50,848 nt of DNA from Lactiplantibacillus garii (GTDB lineage: Bacteria > Bacillota > Bacilli > Lactobacillales > Lactobacillaceae): the NCBI RefSeq assembly GCF_003885105.1, contig NZ_QWZQ01000022.1:1-50848 (forward strand), in the 5' to 3' direction. This document shows, one piece after another, positions 10,146-20,783 of the stretch (within the stretch, counting starts at the first letter, position 1; each line of letters begins with the position of its first letter). The translations under genes were made by a program, and so were the position numbers. The notes below the pieces were generated by a model. The model had not been told where the DNA came from, ran no database searches, and saw nothing but the letters and a program-made list of their open reading frames with translations.

Positions 10146-11746
10146 GAATGATGTTCCTTTCCTTTTGCAACGGCTTTGATCAAGCGTTTGCCGTATGGTA
10201 GCACTAGCCACTCCCGAATCGAGAATAGTCGAACAACCACCGCACCACCAACGAAGACAATGATGCCGATGACCACGCCAACGAGCGTGATGATCCCGGC
10301 AATGCCCCGGTTATTTGCCATGGCGGGACCGACGAGCGCTTGAATCTCATGGCTGCTGATCAGTACGACGATGCCCATCGCGGCGCTAATCGCTAACAGC
10401 TTGATCACGTAGCCGCTTTCTAATAAAACTTGTTGTAGATCATCCGGCGAACCCAACCACATAATGCCAAACATCACGGCTAAACTTAACGCCGTCACGA
10501 GACTGGCGCCGTTGATTCCGTAACGTACGACTAAGGTGTAGTTAAGGGCCAATTTAGTTACCAGGCCGGCCACGATTCCAATAATCATCGCGGTGTACTG
10601 GTTCAAACTTTGTAACACACTGGTATAGGTTGTGATCAGCGCTGCGAAAATAATGCTCAAAACGTAAATTCGGAGCGCGGTCGTGCCTTCTAACGAGCCA
10701 AACAACAACCGGTTAATTTGGGGCATTAGTACGATTAAGCCGACCGTTGCCGCCATTGAAAGGGCTAAACTCACGTGCACCATGGCCTGGGTGTGCCGTT
10801 TAAATTCAATGAATTGCCGCTTGGCTAACGCGTTGGTTAGCGCTGGTAACAGGGTGGCTGAAAACGACGTGGCTACTACTAACCCTAGTTGTACTAAGGG
10901 CTGGCCCCGGTCAAAGACCCCTTTGAGTGACTTGGCAATTTCCGGTAACTGGCCCTGAGCAACCAACCCTTTCATGACGGAGAACGAGTCAATCAGTTGC
11001 AACAAAATGACGACCGCTGCAACGAGGCACAGGGTCCCCCCCTCAACGATGAACCGTTTCGTGAGTTTCCGGTAACTTGGCAGCGGACGGGTCGCAGTGG
11101 GCGCGGGCGCTAATAAGTGCTTAAGCCCGAAACCGGTAAAGACGAGTGACGAACAGATGGCAGCAAAGGCGGCCGAGCTCATCGCCCAGGTTCCCATGTG
11201 ATAATCATCCCACCCACGGTGAATACTAAAGTAGGCGGCCATAATAATAACCCCGACCCGCACGACTTGTTCAATCAATTGGGACACCGCGGTGGGGCCC
11301 ATCAAGAACTGTCCCTGATAGTAACCCCGCCCGGTTGCCAACCACGGCATAAAAATGAACATCCACGCAACCGAACTGACGATTGGTGCGAGCCGAACGT
11401 CACCCATCCGAATGGCGATCCAGTTTGCGCCCAGTTGCAACCCCAGAAAAATGACTAATGATAAGCCACTTAAAATGTGGAAGGCCCGCCTGGTCACCAA
11501 CGACTTGCTGGTTTCGTCCGGTTGTTCAGCGACTAATTTTGAAATGAAGTTGGGAAAGCCGTTTAACGCGAAGGTCATCCCGATACCATAAATCGGGTAG
11601 ATTTGCTGATAAACGTAAAACCCGGTATTTCCCACCATGTTTTGTAACGGAATCCGGTATACCGCGCTCAAGATTTTCGCCACGAGTGACGAAATCGATA
11701 AAATGAGGGCACCCCGGAACATGGTGTTCAGGTGTTCCTTTGGCAT
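10142..11746 (-). CDS. Lipid-linked oligosaccharide flippase, MurJ/SpoVB/YabM family (534 aa)
   Basis: Polytopic membrane protein of the MVF/polysaccharide-export superfamily, with about 14 predicted hydrophobic segments across the full length. It starts in the family style with [20 protein letters not shown]. Members translocate lipid-linked wall precursors or polysaccharide units. Which substrate applies here cannot be told from sequence. Its position between mfd and rqcP matches yabM/spoVB of other Firmicutes. ATG start with GAAGGG upstream, 19 nt after the mfd stop codon. Confidence 0.88.
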   Translation of the reverse strand: MPKEHLNTMFRGALILSISSLVAKILSAVYRIPLQNMVGNTGFYVYQQIYPIYGIGMTFALNGFPNFISKLVAEQPDETSKSLVTRRAFHILSGLSLVIFLGLQLGANWIAIRMGDVRLAPIVSSVAWMFIFMPWLATGRGYYQGQFLMGPTAVSQLIEQVVRVGVIIMAAYFSIHRGWDDYHMGTWAMSSAAFAAICSSLVFTGFGLKHLLAPAPTATRPLPSYRKLTKRFIVEGGTLCLVAAVVILLQLIDSFSVMKGLVAQGQLPEIAKSLKGVFDRGQPLVQLGLVVATSFSATLLPALTNALAKRQFIEFKRHTQAMVHVSLALSMAATVGLIVLMPQINRLLFGSLEGTTALRIYVLSIIFAALITTYTSVLQSLNQYTAMIIGIVAGLVTKLALNYTLVVRYGINGASLVTALSLAVMFGIMWLGSPDDLQQVLLESGYVIKLLAISAAMGIVVLISSHEIQALVGPAMANNRGIAGIITLVGVVIGIIVFVGGAVVVRLFSIREWLVLPYGKRLIKAVAKGKEHHS

Positions 11747-11765
11747 AACAAATCCCTTCTACCGA

Positions 11766-14700
11766 TCACTTGACCGGTGCACTGGCCGAATCATCCGCGG
11801 GGGTTAAAATCGCACCTAACTGCTGGACGAACTGGGTCAGCTGCTCCAGCCATTCTTTAGTTTGCATTTTCGGCTGGATCACTAATTTAACCTTCATTTT
11901 ATCATCATCGATTCCGACTGTCGCTCGTAATTTCGTTTTTGCAAGAGCTTTAAAGATATCTTTAGTATCTAGTTTGGCAGTTCCCTGTTTAGACAGCGTC
12001 AAGTGCAGATCACTGTCGGCCCGCTGAATTTTCTCGATCAAGGCGTCATCAGCCAACATCTTCAACCGTCCGACGGCTAGTAAACTGGCAACTTCGTCAG
12101 GATAATCACCGAACCGGTCCATCAAGTCGTCCTGGACTTCCATGTACTGGTCATTATTTTCCAACTGGCGAATTCGTTTATAAATTTCGATCTTTTGCCG
12201 TTCGTCTTCAATGTAACTGGTTGGCAGGTAGGCTTCGATACCCAACTCAATGGTTGCATCGGTCTTGACTTTCGCCTGTTGTCCCCGCTTCTTAGCGACG
12301 GCTTCCGACAACATTTGAGTATATAAATCGTACCCAACGGAATCAATGAATCCGTGCTGCTGCTTACCTAAGAGGTTCCCGGCTCCCCGAATCGAAAGGT
12401 CGCGCATCGCGATCTTAAAGCCGGACCCGAGTTCGGTAAAGTCCTTAATGGCTTGCAGGCGTTTTTCACCCACTTCGGTTAAAACCTTATTCTGCTGATA
12501 AGTAAAGTAGGCGTACGCGACCCGACTACTGCGCCCGATTCGGCCCCGCAACTGGTAAAGTTGTGACAAGCCCATTCGATCGGCGTTTTCTACGAATAAA
12601 GTGTTGACGTTCGGAATGTCGACCCCCGTTTCAATAATGGTCGTCGTGACCAGCACGTCGTACTCACCGCGAATGAAGTCGTAAAGAATCCCCTCCAACT
12701 GCGATTCGGGCATCTGACCGTCGATGTGTGCCACCGCAGCTTCGGGTACCAAGTCTTTGATCTGCGCGACGACCTTGTCAATATCGTGTACCCGGTTATG
12801 CAAGTAAAAGACCTGCCCGTTACGTTGCATTTCCCGCTCGATACCTTCCTTGATTACGCCGTAATTTTGCTCCATGACGTAGGTCTGAATGGGGTAACGG
12901 TTAGTCGGTGGGGTCTCAATGACCGACAAGTCCCGCACACCCAGCATTGACATGTGCAGGGTCCGCGGAATCGGTGTCGCCGTTAATGTCAACACGTCAA
13001 CACTCGCCTTTAACGCCTTGAGCCGTTCCTTATGCTTGACCCCAAACCGTTGTTCCTCATCAATGATCAGCAGGCCTAAGTCGGCAAAGTCGACGTCCTT
13101 TGAGAGTAACCGGTGGGTCCCAACGACAATGTCCAACTCGCCGTCCTTTAGTTGCTGGACCGTCTCCTTCATTTCTTTGGGCGTCCGGAACCGTGACAAC
13201 ATGCCAACGTTGACCGGATAACCTTCAAAGCGGTTCAGCATGGTTTCGTAGTGTTGTTGCGCCAGAATGGTCGTTGGCACCAAAAACGCCACCTGTTTAC
13301 CAGCTTCAATCGCTTTAAAAGCTGCCCGGAGCGCCACTTCGGTTTTCCCGTAACCCACGTCACCGACCAATAGCCGGTCCATCGGCTTAGGCCGTTCCAT
13401 GTCGTGCTTGATTTCATTGATACTCCGCAGTTGGTCCGGCGTCTCCGCGTACGGAAATTCGTTATCAAAATCATCTTGATAGCTATCGTCTGGTGGGAAA
13501 GCATAGCCCTTTTCGGCTTCCCGCTTCGCGTAGAGCTCCACGAGTTCATCCGCAATATCTTCAATCTTAGCCGCGACCTTGCGTTTGGCCTTCGTCCACT
13601 CAGTTCCCCCCAACTTATTGATATGGGGTGTTTTAGATTCCGAAGAAACGTACTTCTGAACCAGGTTTAACTGGGTCACCGGGATAAAAATCTTCGCGTT
13701 ATTCTGATAGGCAATCGTAATGTAGTCCTGGTGGACCCCATCGACTTCCAGCGTTTGCATCCCGACGTACTTCCCAATCCCGTGATTAACGTGGACCACG
13801 AAGTCCCCGGGTTTTAAGTCGGTATAGCTTTTCAGCCGTTCCGCGTTGGCCAAGGTCTGGCGACGGGGCCGCTTTTTAGTGACCTTCTTGAACATTTCCT
13901 GTTCGGTGATCACCACTAAGTGCCCGTCTGGAAATTCAAACCCATTTTGCAGGCTGCCTTCCACGATTTGGACGACACCCGGCTGAAGGTTTTCCGCCTT
14001 TGTCATGACGGCTTGAATTTCAAAATCATCCAGCGTGTTGCTGACCTTGGTTAACCGCTCCGCTTCCGAAACCATTAGCACCACGGTTTGCTTTAATTTA
14101 TGCCACCGGTCCAGTTCCGTTTTTAGCGTCGGAAGTTGGCCAAAGAACTCCTGCATCGGCCGTGTCCGGACGTTGGTCACCTGCGCTAACTTTACGTTAC
14201 CAATTCCCTTTTGAAATAGTGAAATCAGCACCTGGGCGTGTTGGTCGTCACGCAGCAAGTCTCGCATCTCATTCCCGTAAGTTGCCGTGGACAGGACCCG
14301 GTGGTGCGCCAGCTGATCCGTTACCCAGTCGGCTTCTTGACTCAGCAACTGTTGCTCACTGTCCAAAATTCGGGAATATTCGTCAAAAATCACGACACCG
14401 TCAGGGGCCACGTAATCAAAGAGACTCGTTTTACGGTCGTATAAATAATCACCATATAATAGTAAATCACTGCCAATTAAGCCCTTTTCCATATCGGCTA
14501 AGGGTTGAGCCAAGTTATCCGCTAATTCTTGACGTTCCGCGGGTTTTAACTGCTTACTTTCCGTTGCCATCGCGGCTTTTAAGCGTTTGGCTCCGGTTTG
14601 AAGCATGGCGGTCGTTAAAATAAAATCAGTGGCCGGCAACACCGTATAATCATCCAAGTTTTCCACCGACCGTTGCGTCGCCGGATCAAAGTACTTTAAC

Positions 14701-15302
14701 GTATCGATCTCGGTATCAAATAAATCGAGCCGCAACGGGTAATCCGCATCCAGGGGATAAATATCAACAATTGACCCCCGCACCGCGAAATCACCGGGAC
14801 GCGCAACTAACTGTTCTTTAACGTAGCCCATGTCGTGTAACTGGTGTTGGAGCTTTTCAAGATCGAGGTCGCCACCCACTTTTAGCGGTAGAGTCGCCGC
14901 TTTAAATTGTTCAACCGGTGGTAAGAACCGCCGGGCCCCCGAGACCGAGGTCACCACAATGGCCGGGGTATCCCGCAGTAACGCGTTGACCGCCCGTACT
15001 CGTTGCGCTCGGTATTCGGGAGAACTGGTTGCAATTTCCGACGCCATCATTTCTTCGGCGGGGAATAAAAAGACCTGGTCGTCATCCAACAGACCGCTCA
15101 AATCGTCGACCATTTGACTCGCATGAAAGAGGTTGTCCGTCACGATCAATAAAGAATGCGTCAATTGATGAAATAACGCGCTTAAATAAACCGTACGTGC
15201 AGAACCGTTTAAGCCGGTAATGAGCTGACGACTCTTCGGGCTAATGCCCGCTAAAATTGTTTGAAAGTCGGGCGTTTGCTCAACAATCGCTTCGATATCC
15301 AT
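11766..15302 (-). CDS. mfd: Transcription-repair coupling factor Mfd (1178 aa)
   Basis: DNA translocase that removes RNA polymerase stalled at lesions and recruits UvrA. The order is a UvrB-like N-terminal module, then a CarD-type RNA polymerase interaction domain at about 490-550 (KPGDFVVHVNHGIGKYVGMQ). The RecG-like helicase core follows, with Walker A GDVGYGKTE near 645 and IIDEEQRFG further on, then TRG and the C-terminal TRCF domain. The length is normal. ATG start with GGGAGG upstream, 16 nt after pth. Part of a pth-mfd-flippase-rqcP transcription unit. Confidence 0.98.
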   Translation of the reverse strand: MDIEAIVEQTPDFQTILAGISPKSRQLITGLNGSARTVYLSALFHQLTHSLLIVTDNLFHASQMVDDLSGLLDDDQVFLFPAEEMMASEIATSSPEYRAQRVRAVNALLRDTPAIVVTSVSGARRFLPPVEQFKAATLPLKVGGDLDLEKLQHQLHDMGYVKEQLVARPGDFAVRGSIVDIYPLDADYPLRLDLFDTEIDTLKYFDPATQRSVENLDDYTVLPATDFILTTAMLQTGAKRLKAAMATESKQLKPAERQELADNLAQPLADMEKGLIGSDLLLYGDYLYDRKTSLFDYVAPDGVVIFDEYSRILDSEQQLLSQEADWVTDQLAHHRVLSTATYGNEMRDLLRDDQHAQVLISLFQKGIGNVKLAQVTNVRTRPMQEFFGQLPTLKTELDRWHKLKQTVVLMVSEAERLTKVSNTLDDFEIQAVMTKAENLQPGVVQIVEGSLQNGFEFPDGHLVVITEQEMFKKVTKKRPRRQTLANAERLKSYTDLKPGDFVVHVNHGIGKYVGMQTLEVDGVHQDYITIAYQNNAKIFIPVTQLNLVQKYVSSESKTPHINKLGGTEWTKAKRKVAAKIEDIADELVELYAKREAEKGYAFPPDDSYQDDFDNEFPYAETPDQLRSINEIKHDMERPKPMDRLLVGDVGYGKTEVALRAAFKAIEAGKQVAFLVPTTILAQQHYETMLNRFEGYPVNVGMLSRFRTPKEMKETVQQLKDGELDIVVGTHRLLSKDVDFADLGLLIIDEEQRFGVKHKERLKALKASVDVLTLTATPIPRTLHMSMLGVRDLSVIETPPTNRYPIQTYVMEQNYGVIKEGIEREMQRNGQVFYLHNRVHDIDKVVAQIKDLVPEAAVAHIDGQMPESQLEGILYDFIRGEYDVLVTTTIIETGVDIPNVNTLFVENADRMGLSQLYQLRGRIGRSSRVAYAYFTYQQNKVLTEVGEKRLQAIKDFTELGSGFKIAMRDLSIRGAGNLLGKQQHGFIDSVGYDLYTQMLSEAVAKKRGQQAKVKTDATIELGIEAYLPTSYIEDERQKIEIYKRIRQLENNDQYMEVQDDLMDRFGDYPDEVASLLAVGRLKMLADDALIEKIQRADSDLHLTLSKQGTAKLDTKDIFKALAKTKLRATVGIDDDKMKVKLVIQPKMQTKEWLEQLTQFVQQLGAILTPADDSASAPVK

Positions 15303-15318
15303 GTGACTTCCTCCCTGA

Positions 15319-15876
15319 CTAGTTATACTGATTCATGACCGCGGCAAAGTCCCCCGTGGTAAGCCAAGCTTCAATGGCGGCTACCGCCGTAATCTTGGCG
15401 TCGTTAAAGGCGGCTTGTTGTGCTGGTGAAAATTTTCCCAACACGTAGTCGACCACGCTCATTTTTTGCGGGTGGTCGATGCCCACCTTAACGCGTTTAA
15501 ACTTCTGATCCCCCACGTGATTAATAATGCTCTTGATCCCGTTATGACCACCAGCCGAACCCTTTTGTTTTAGCCGCACCTTGCCCAACGGTAAATCAAG
15601 GTCGTCGTGCACGACTAAGAGGTCAGCCGGGGCCACGTTGTAGTAACTCATCAGGGGACCAACCGCCCGGCCCGAATCGTTCATATAAGTTGACGGTTTA
15701 ACAATCATTACTTTTTCGCCGTCTTTAAAGGCCGTTGCGACCTCCGCCTCAAACTTACTCGTCTGAAAATCGGCGTTTAACCGCTGGGCCACTTCGTCAA
15801 CGACCATGAAGCCAACGTTGTGGCGCGTCTGTGCGTACTTGTTTCCGATATTACCCAATCCTACGATCATTTTCAT
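15319..15876 (-). CDS. pth: Peptidyl-tRNA hydrolase (185 aa)
   Basis: Releases peptides from prematurely dropped peptidyl-tRNA. Family signatures are GLGNIGNKYAQTRHNVGF with catalytic His19, the DDLDLPLGK loop and GSAGGHNGIKSI. I placed the start at 15876 (MKMIVGLGN), where family members begin and where GGGAG lies 11 nt upstream. The open frame runs ten codons further back without a good ribosome binding site. It is first in the pth-mfd operon and is preceded by a leader of about 150 nt with several stable hairpins. Confidence 0.95.
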   Translation of the reverse strand: MKMIVGLGNIGNKYAQTRHNVGFMVVDEVAQRLNADFQTSKFEAEVATAFKDGEKVMIVKPSTYMNDSGRAVGPLMSYYNVAPADLLVVHDDLDLPLGKVRLKQKGSAGGHNGIKSIINHVGDQKFKRVKVGIDHPQKMSVVDYVLGKFSPAQQAAFNDAKITAVAAIEAWLTTGDFAAVMNQYN

Positions 15877-15911
15877 GTGATTAACTGCTCCCATTATCCT
15901 TGGCATACCAA

Positions 15912-16040
15912 ACAGGCCGAATCGGGACTTACCCTGATTCGGCGATCCGCCTGTTGCTTATTTTTCAAGCCTGAAAAATGCGTTACGACCCTCAAAAAGT
16001 GCGGTCATTTTCATAACGCTTATTTAGTGCAATCAGTATA
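15912..16040 (-). promoter_or_regulatory. pth promoter and structured 5' leader
   Basis: An extended -10 (TGG TATACT, 16035-16040 on the minus strand) marks a promoter with no clear -35. The transcript then folds into three successive hairpins. The first spans 15980-16019 (GCGTTA/TAACGC plus TGACC/GGTCG). The second is at 15961-15978 (TTTTTCA/TGAAAAA). The third, at 15912-15954, pairs GCCGAATC with GATTCGGC, extended by GGG/CCC across a bulged A and closed by ACAGG/CCTGT. None is followed by a U run and I recognise no known riboswitch class. With the ldh promoter this fills the 317-nt gap between pth and ldh. Confidence 0.5.
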
Positions 16041-16139
16041 CCACAATCCCCACGTAAACGCCCGCCAAACGTGCGCTCGTCAATTTGTGATAAATTTATT
16101 AAAAGCGTGTAAAAATTAGCGACTTGTGATTGTTAATCA

Positions 16140-16148
16140 TGGTATAAT
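16140..16148 (+). promoter_or_regulatory. ldh promoter (extended -10)
   Basis: TGG TATAAT (16140-16148) forms a consensus extended -10 element about 45 nt before the start codon. The -35 region is weak (GACTTG at 16121-16126 with a 16-nt spacer). Strong expression of ldh in lactobacilli would fit a consensus -10 and a good ribosome binding site. Confidence 0.65.
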
Positions 16149-16187
16149 CTAATCGTTGAAAGACAAATTTTCGTTACGAGAGGATGA

Positions 16188-17156
<969 letters not shown>

Positions 17157-17170
17157 TTTTAAATTACACC

Positions 17171-17200
17171 GAACCCGGAAATTTTCCGGGTTCTTTTTTT
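17171..17200 (+). terminator. Terminator of ldh
   Basis: GAACCCGGAAA pairs perfectly with TTTCCGGGTTC (stem 17171-17193) and is followed by a run of T residues, 15 nt after the stop codon. Confidence 0.92.
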
Positions 17201-17322
17201 ATGCACTGGCTCAGCCCGTCAACGTTATAAACAATGACTACCAGTCACGATCTTTTATGACGACTTAATGCGCAAAATGCGCTTTCTTTGTGTTTTCACC
17301 CCATCAACACCAGCCTTAGGGT

Positions 17323-17349
17323 TTGCACTTCGTGGGATTCTGTTATAAG
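17323..17349 (+). promoter_or_regulatory. Putative promoter of the L,D-transpeptidase gene
   Basis: -35 TTGCAC (17323-17328) and -10 TATAAG (17344-17349) with an extended TGT before it. The 15-nt spacer is short, so the extended -10 probably carries most of the activity. Confidence 0.45.
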
Positions 17350-17387
17350 GTGAAAATATTACAAACCAAACGGAGGCCAACATTATC

Positions 17388-18782
17388 ATGAAGCACAAAC
17401 GCGGGCTCATCATTGGTGGCAGCATTCTCGGCATTCTTATCGTGGCCTACGCTGCTACCAGCCTAATCTGGCAAAACCAGCGGACGTTCTTACCCAATAC
17501 CGAAGTTGCTGGGATCGACGTCAGTGGTCAAACCGCCGCTCAGGCCGCTCCTAAAGTGAATCACGCTTTAGAACACCGCACCTACCACATCGTAGAAAAC
17601 GGACAAACGCAGTACAGTTTTACAAGCAAGTCGGCCGGTATTTCCATTAACACCAAAAAAGATTTAAGTCAGTTAGTTTCCAAACAAAACTATTGGAGTT
17701 GGCCCGTTGCGTTACTAACTTCCGCGCAGGCAGCCAATGACGCGGCCGTCGGTAATTTAACAATTGCCAAGACCGATTTACAGACCTTACTCAAAAAAAT
17801 TACGACTAAGGCCAACCAAACGCACCGGACTAAAACCGAAAACGCTAAGTTAGTTTACAAAAATAACGCGGTCGCCATAAAAAAAGAAGTCCAAGGGACG
17901 GAATTAAGTCAATCCAAACTCAAAAAACTCGTCGTTAAATCACTAAGTGAAGGCAAGAGTCAAATTAGTTTAAAGGACGCCTACGTCAGCCCCACCGTTA
18001 CGAGTACTAACGCTAATTTAAAATTGGCGCAACGCAAGTCCCAAAAGTACGCGGTCGAAACGGCCACGTATAAGATCAACGGCCACAAATTCACGATTCC
18101 TCACGATACGATCCTTAGTTGGATCAAAGTTGATCAACAGGGAAACGTTACTTTGGATCAGAGTGCCGTTTTAAGTTACGTTAAACAATTAAACGCTAAG
18201 TATCACACCTACCACACGACCCGCACGTTCAAAAGTACCAAGCGTGGTACGGTCAAGGTCAGCGGTGGCTTCTACGGTTGGACAATCAAAACCAACGCCG
18301 AAGCCAAGGCCCTTTCCAAAGAAATCTTAGCCGGTAAAGACTTTACCCGTTCACCGTTGATCAACGGTTCCGGTTACAACAACAAGGGGACCGACATCGG
18401 AAATACCTACATTGAGGTCGATAAGGTCAACCAGCACATGTGGGTCTACGTAGACGGTAAATTAAAGGTCTCAACCGACGTTGTGACTGGTAAGCCCGGC
18501 AAACACGCCACGACAACCGGTGTCTGGTACGTTTGGAGCAAGCAGCGTAACGCCACCTTAAAGGGTGATAACGACGACGGCTCCAGTTACTCACAACCCG
18601 TTTCCTACTGGATGCCGTTTGACAATACCGGTGAAGGGATCCACGACTCGTCATGGCAAACTAAGTACGGTGGAACCTGGTATAAAACCCACGGTTCGCA
18701 CGGTTGTGTCAACACCCCACCATCGGTCATGGCCAAAGTATTCGCGGCCGTTCCAACTGGGACACCCGTCATCGTTTTCTAA
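17388..18782 (+). CDS. L,D-transpeptidase with VanW-type peptidoglycan-binding region, YkuD fold (464 aa)
   Basis: Membrane-anchored cell-wall enzyme with a single N-terminal hydrophobic segment (residues 6-26), so the rest faces outside. The middle part matches the PG_binding_4 style (TEVAGIDVSGQTAAQA). The C-terminal YkuD catalytic domain carries HGSHGCVN, with His435, His438 and nucleophile Cys440. YkuD enzymes form or remodel peptide cross-links and are insensitive to most penicillins. It is flanked by terminators, so it is a single-gene unit. CGGAGG lies 11 nt before the ATG. Whether it makes 3-3 cross-links or attaches other substrates cannot be told. Confidence 0.9.
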   Translation: MKHKRGLIIGGSILGILIVAYAATSLIWQNQRTFLPNTEVAGIDVSGQTAAQAAPKVNHALEHRTYHIVENGQTQYSFTSKSAGISINTKKDLSQLVSKQNYWSWPVALLTSAQAANDAAVGNLTIAKTDLQTLLKKITTKANQTHRTKTENAKLVYKNNAVAIKKEVQGTELSQSKLKKLVVKSLSEGKSQISLKDAYVSPTVTSTNANLKLAQRKSQKYAVETATYKINGHKFTIPHDTILSWIKVDQQGNVTLDQSAVLSYVKQLNAKYHTYHTTRTFKSTKRGTVKVSGGFYGWTIKTNAEAKALSKEILAGKDFTRSPLINGSGYNNKGTDIGNTYIEVDKVNQHMWVYVDGKLKVSTDVVTGKPGKHATTTGVWYVWSKQRNATLKGDNDDGSSYSQPVSYWMPFDNTGEGIHDSSWQTKYGGTWYKTHGSHGCVNTPPSVMAKVFAAVPTGTPVIVF

Positions 18783-18796
18783 TTTAAATTTAATTT

Positions 18797-18833
18797 ATAA
18801 AAGCCAGTCCGCACCATTCAGACTGGCTTTTAT
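18797..18833 (+). terminator. Terminator of the L,D-transpeptidase gene
   Basis: ATAAAAGCCAGTC (18797-18809) pairs perfectly with GACTGGCTTTTAT (18821-18833), giving a 13-bp stem ending in a T run. Confidence 0.88.
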
Positions 18834-18935
18834 ACTGCTTATATCCGTCATTCCAGCGCAGATTGCTACAAAACAGTTTTGATTTTATGGTATTATTTAT
18901 TAAAACAAACTAATAAATCTGGGGGATCATCCGTT

Positions 18936-19574
18936 ATGTTATTAAAAACTCTCGTTAAACCCAAAGAACGTTTAACCACGGTCACTGCTGATTCGACCTT
19001 GGAAGAAGCTTTACAAGTCCTTGAAGACTCCGGCTTCCGCTGTGTACCGATTCTTGACGAAACTGGCCACATTTTCCGCGGCAATATTTATAAAATGCAC
19101 ATTTATCGCCATAAGTCCCTCGGGGGTGACATGTCCCTCCCCGTTACCTCATTATTAAAAAACGCGACCAAAACGATTCAAGTCGACGCCGCCTTTTACA
19201 ACGTCTTCTTCTCCATCAAAGACTTGCCATACATTGCGGTGCTTGACGAACACGGTTACTTCTACGGCATCCTAACGCATACCCGGTTACTCGACATGCT
19301 GTCGCAATCCTGGAACGTTAACGTCGGCAGCTACGTCCTTACCGTTGTTTCCATCGGTGAACGGGGCGACCTTGCCGCCATGGCCAAAATCATCACTAAG
19401 TACACGTCCATCGCCGGTTGTTTGACCCTCGACGTTCAAAACGGCACGCTGGGTCACCGGACGTTATTCACCCTTCCAGAAAATGTCGATACCGAAAAAT
19501 TAAAACGCATCACCGACAACTTAAACCGTAAACAGTTTAAAGTGATCGAAGTGGAAGACTTACAAGCCGAATAA
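18936..19574 (+). CDS. CBS-pair and ACT-like regulatory protein, CbpA-type (212 aa)
   Basis: Two CBS motifs fill roughly residues 10-125 (TTVTADSTLEEALQVLEDSG, then LPYIAVLDEHGYFYGILT). An ACT-like fold follows in the last ~80 residues (IITKYTSIAGCLTLDVQNG). This layout matches cytosolic proteins annotated as c-di-AMP-binding CbpA in Listeria and lactobacilli. Ligand binding is an inference, and AMP/ATP binding is the main alternative. I chose the ATG at 18936, with GGGGGAT upstream, rather than the open frame start 19 codons earlier, which overlaps likely promoter sequence. It has its own terminator. Confidence 0.8.
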   Translation: MLLKTLVKPKERLTTVTADSTLEEALQVLEDSGFRCVPILDETGHIFRGNIYKMHIYRHKSLGGDMSLPVTSLLKNATKTIQVDAAFYNVFFSIKDLPYIAVLDEHGYFYGILTHTRLLDMLSQSWNVNVGSYVLTVVSIGERGDLAAMAKIITKYTSIAGCLTLDVQNGTLGHRTLFTLPENVDTEKLKRITDNLNRKQFKVIEVEDLQAE

Positions 19575-19586
19575 TCTTACTTTTAT

Positions 19587-19622
19587 AACGCCATTAACGT
19601 TAACTCGTTAGTGGCGTTTTTT
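19587..19622 (+). terminator. Terminator of the CBS-domain gene
   Basis: AACGCCATTAACG (19587-19599) pairs with CGTTAGTGGCGTT (19606-19618), with one G-T wobble, and a T tract follows. Confidence 0.88.
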
Positions 19623-20126
19623 AGTTCAAGGCCTTTAAGTTACCAGATTTAATTTAAATTGGTTAACCCAATCTGTTTTAAATTCCGCTTATCGATTCTA
19701 AGTTAGTGCCTATTTCCCAGCCCTCCAGGCTTAGACTAGTCATTGGCGGGCGTTAAACACTAATTTGCTTAGTCTTAATGGCACGTTGCTTAAAACACTT
19801 GATTCTAAGTGCCAACCAGATTGGTTTTCGCTAGATAACGATAAATACTCTTTAATCCATTACATACAAGACTAGAAAAAATTTCAAGGTATCTATGACG
19901 TTGCGTAAAAATCGTCAGTAAATGGGAAAATTCTTTTTCAATTTACTGACGAATATCAATTCTAACCTACTCGGCTACTTATCCAATTTAAATAATGAGA
20001 TTCCATCTAGGCACCCGGAGAAGTTTTGGCATATCGCTGTGAAATTGTTGTTGGTCGCGGTCTTTTCGCGGGCGTCGTCCCAGGTGGGGCATTGTTCTAA
20101 CTAGTCCCACGTCGCAAAGTTACGAT
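19623..20126. other. Gene-poor region with hairpins and possible decayed sequence
   Basis: About 500 bases with no gene I can support. A 12-bp perfect inverted repeat (TCGTCAGTAAAT, 19912-19923, with 19941-19952) is followed on the minus strand by a T run and looks like a terminator with a 17-nt loop, yet no minus-strand gene ends there. GATTCTAAGT occurs twice (19695-19704 and 19801-19810), and CCAATCTG/CAGATTGG forms a distant inverted pair. A short frame around 20015-20100 has a coding-like GC pattern but no start or ribosome binding site. It may be a remnant of a lost gene or element. Confidence 0.4.
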
Positions 20127-20174
20127 AAAAATAGTCAGCGAGTTATTAACGGCTCAACTCGCTGACTATTTTTT
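20127..20174. terminator. Bidirectional terminator downstream of queT
   Basis: A perfect 18-bp stem, with arms at 20127-20144 and 20156-20173, is flanked by A residues on one side and T residues on the other, so it can work in both directions. On the minus strand it ends queT, about 95 nt past the stop codon. No plus-strand gene is seen that would need it. Confidence 0.88.
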
Positions 20175-20266
20175 AAATGACGTTTAATTCAATTTTGAAC
20201 GAACTGTGTTTCAACCCGTTAGGGCCTTTCAGCATGCATCAGGCTTCAACTATCCCGTGATGACAA

Positions 20267-20773
20267 CTAACTGATGCGGTCGCTAAAGTGTAGGACCCGG
20301 TTGAGACCGTACATGATTGGGGCCGTCACCGTCATGATGATGAGTTCGGATAACGCGGTCGTTAAATAAGTCGGCCAAAATGCGACCCCGCTACTCATCA
20401 GCGTAATCATCAGGGCAATCATGAACATTGAAACGGTGAATAAAAAGATGTTTAAAGCCATCCGCTGCCAGACTGTTTTTAGTTTGGGTGCGAGCCAAGT
20501 CAACGTTAATAACGCTAATAGCGATTGGCCCCCACCAAATAGGACGTTTAAAAGACTGGCACCGGGCCCAAAGGCGTCAAATAAGATGACACCGGCAACG
20601 ATGCCCCAAATGTACTTCCGGTTAAATACGGCCAAGTGATTCAGGCCTTCCGATACCCGAAACTGAATGGCGCCGGAAGCTAAACTAAGTGCCGCTGGTC
20701 CGAGGCATAGTACCACGTACATGGCGGCCACCAGGGCGTTAATGATCCACGGCCGGATTTTTGATTGAGTCAT
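20267..20773 (-). CDS. queT: QueT-family queuosine-precursor transporter (168 aa)
   Basis: Small membrane protein with about five or six hydrophobic segments and the family features QFRVSEGLNHLAVF and FGPGASLLNVLFGGGQS. QueT proteins are predicted S-components of ECF transporters that import queuosine precursors such as preQ1. A preQ1-I riboswitch directly upstream supports this substrate. No ATPase or ECF T-component is nearby, as expected if it shares a common energising module encoded elsewhere. ATG start at 20773 with AGGAGG upstream, inside the riboswitch tail. Confidence 0.92.
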   Translation of the reverse strand: MTQSKIRPWIINALVAAMYVVLCLGPAALSLASGAIQFRVSEGLNHLAVFNRKYIWGIVAGVILFDAFGPGASLLNVLFGGGQSLLALLTLTWLAPKLKTVWQRMALNIFLFTVSMFMIALMITLMSSGVAFWPTYLTTALSELIIMTVTAPIMYGLNRVLHFSDRIS

Positions 20774-20783
20774 ACGATTCCTC

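Noticed and set aside
19922-20104. Open frame of 60 codons in the gap before queT
   Set aside because: It starts inside the loop of an inverted repeat, lacks a ribosome binding site, and shows no family features. Kept only as a possible remnant.
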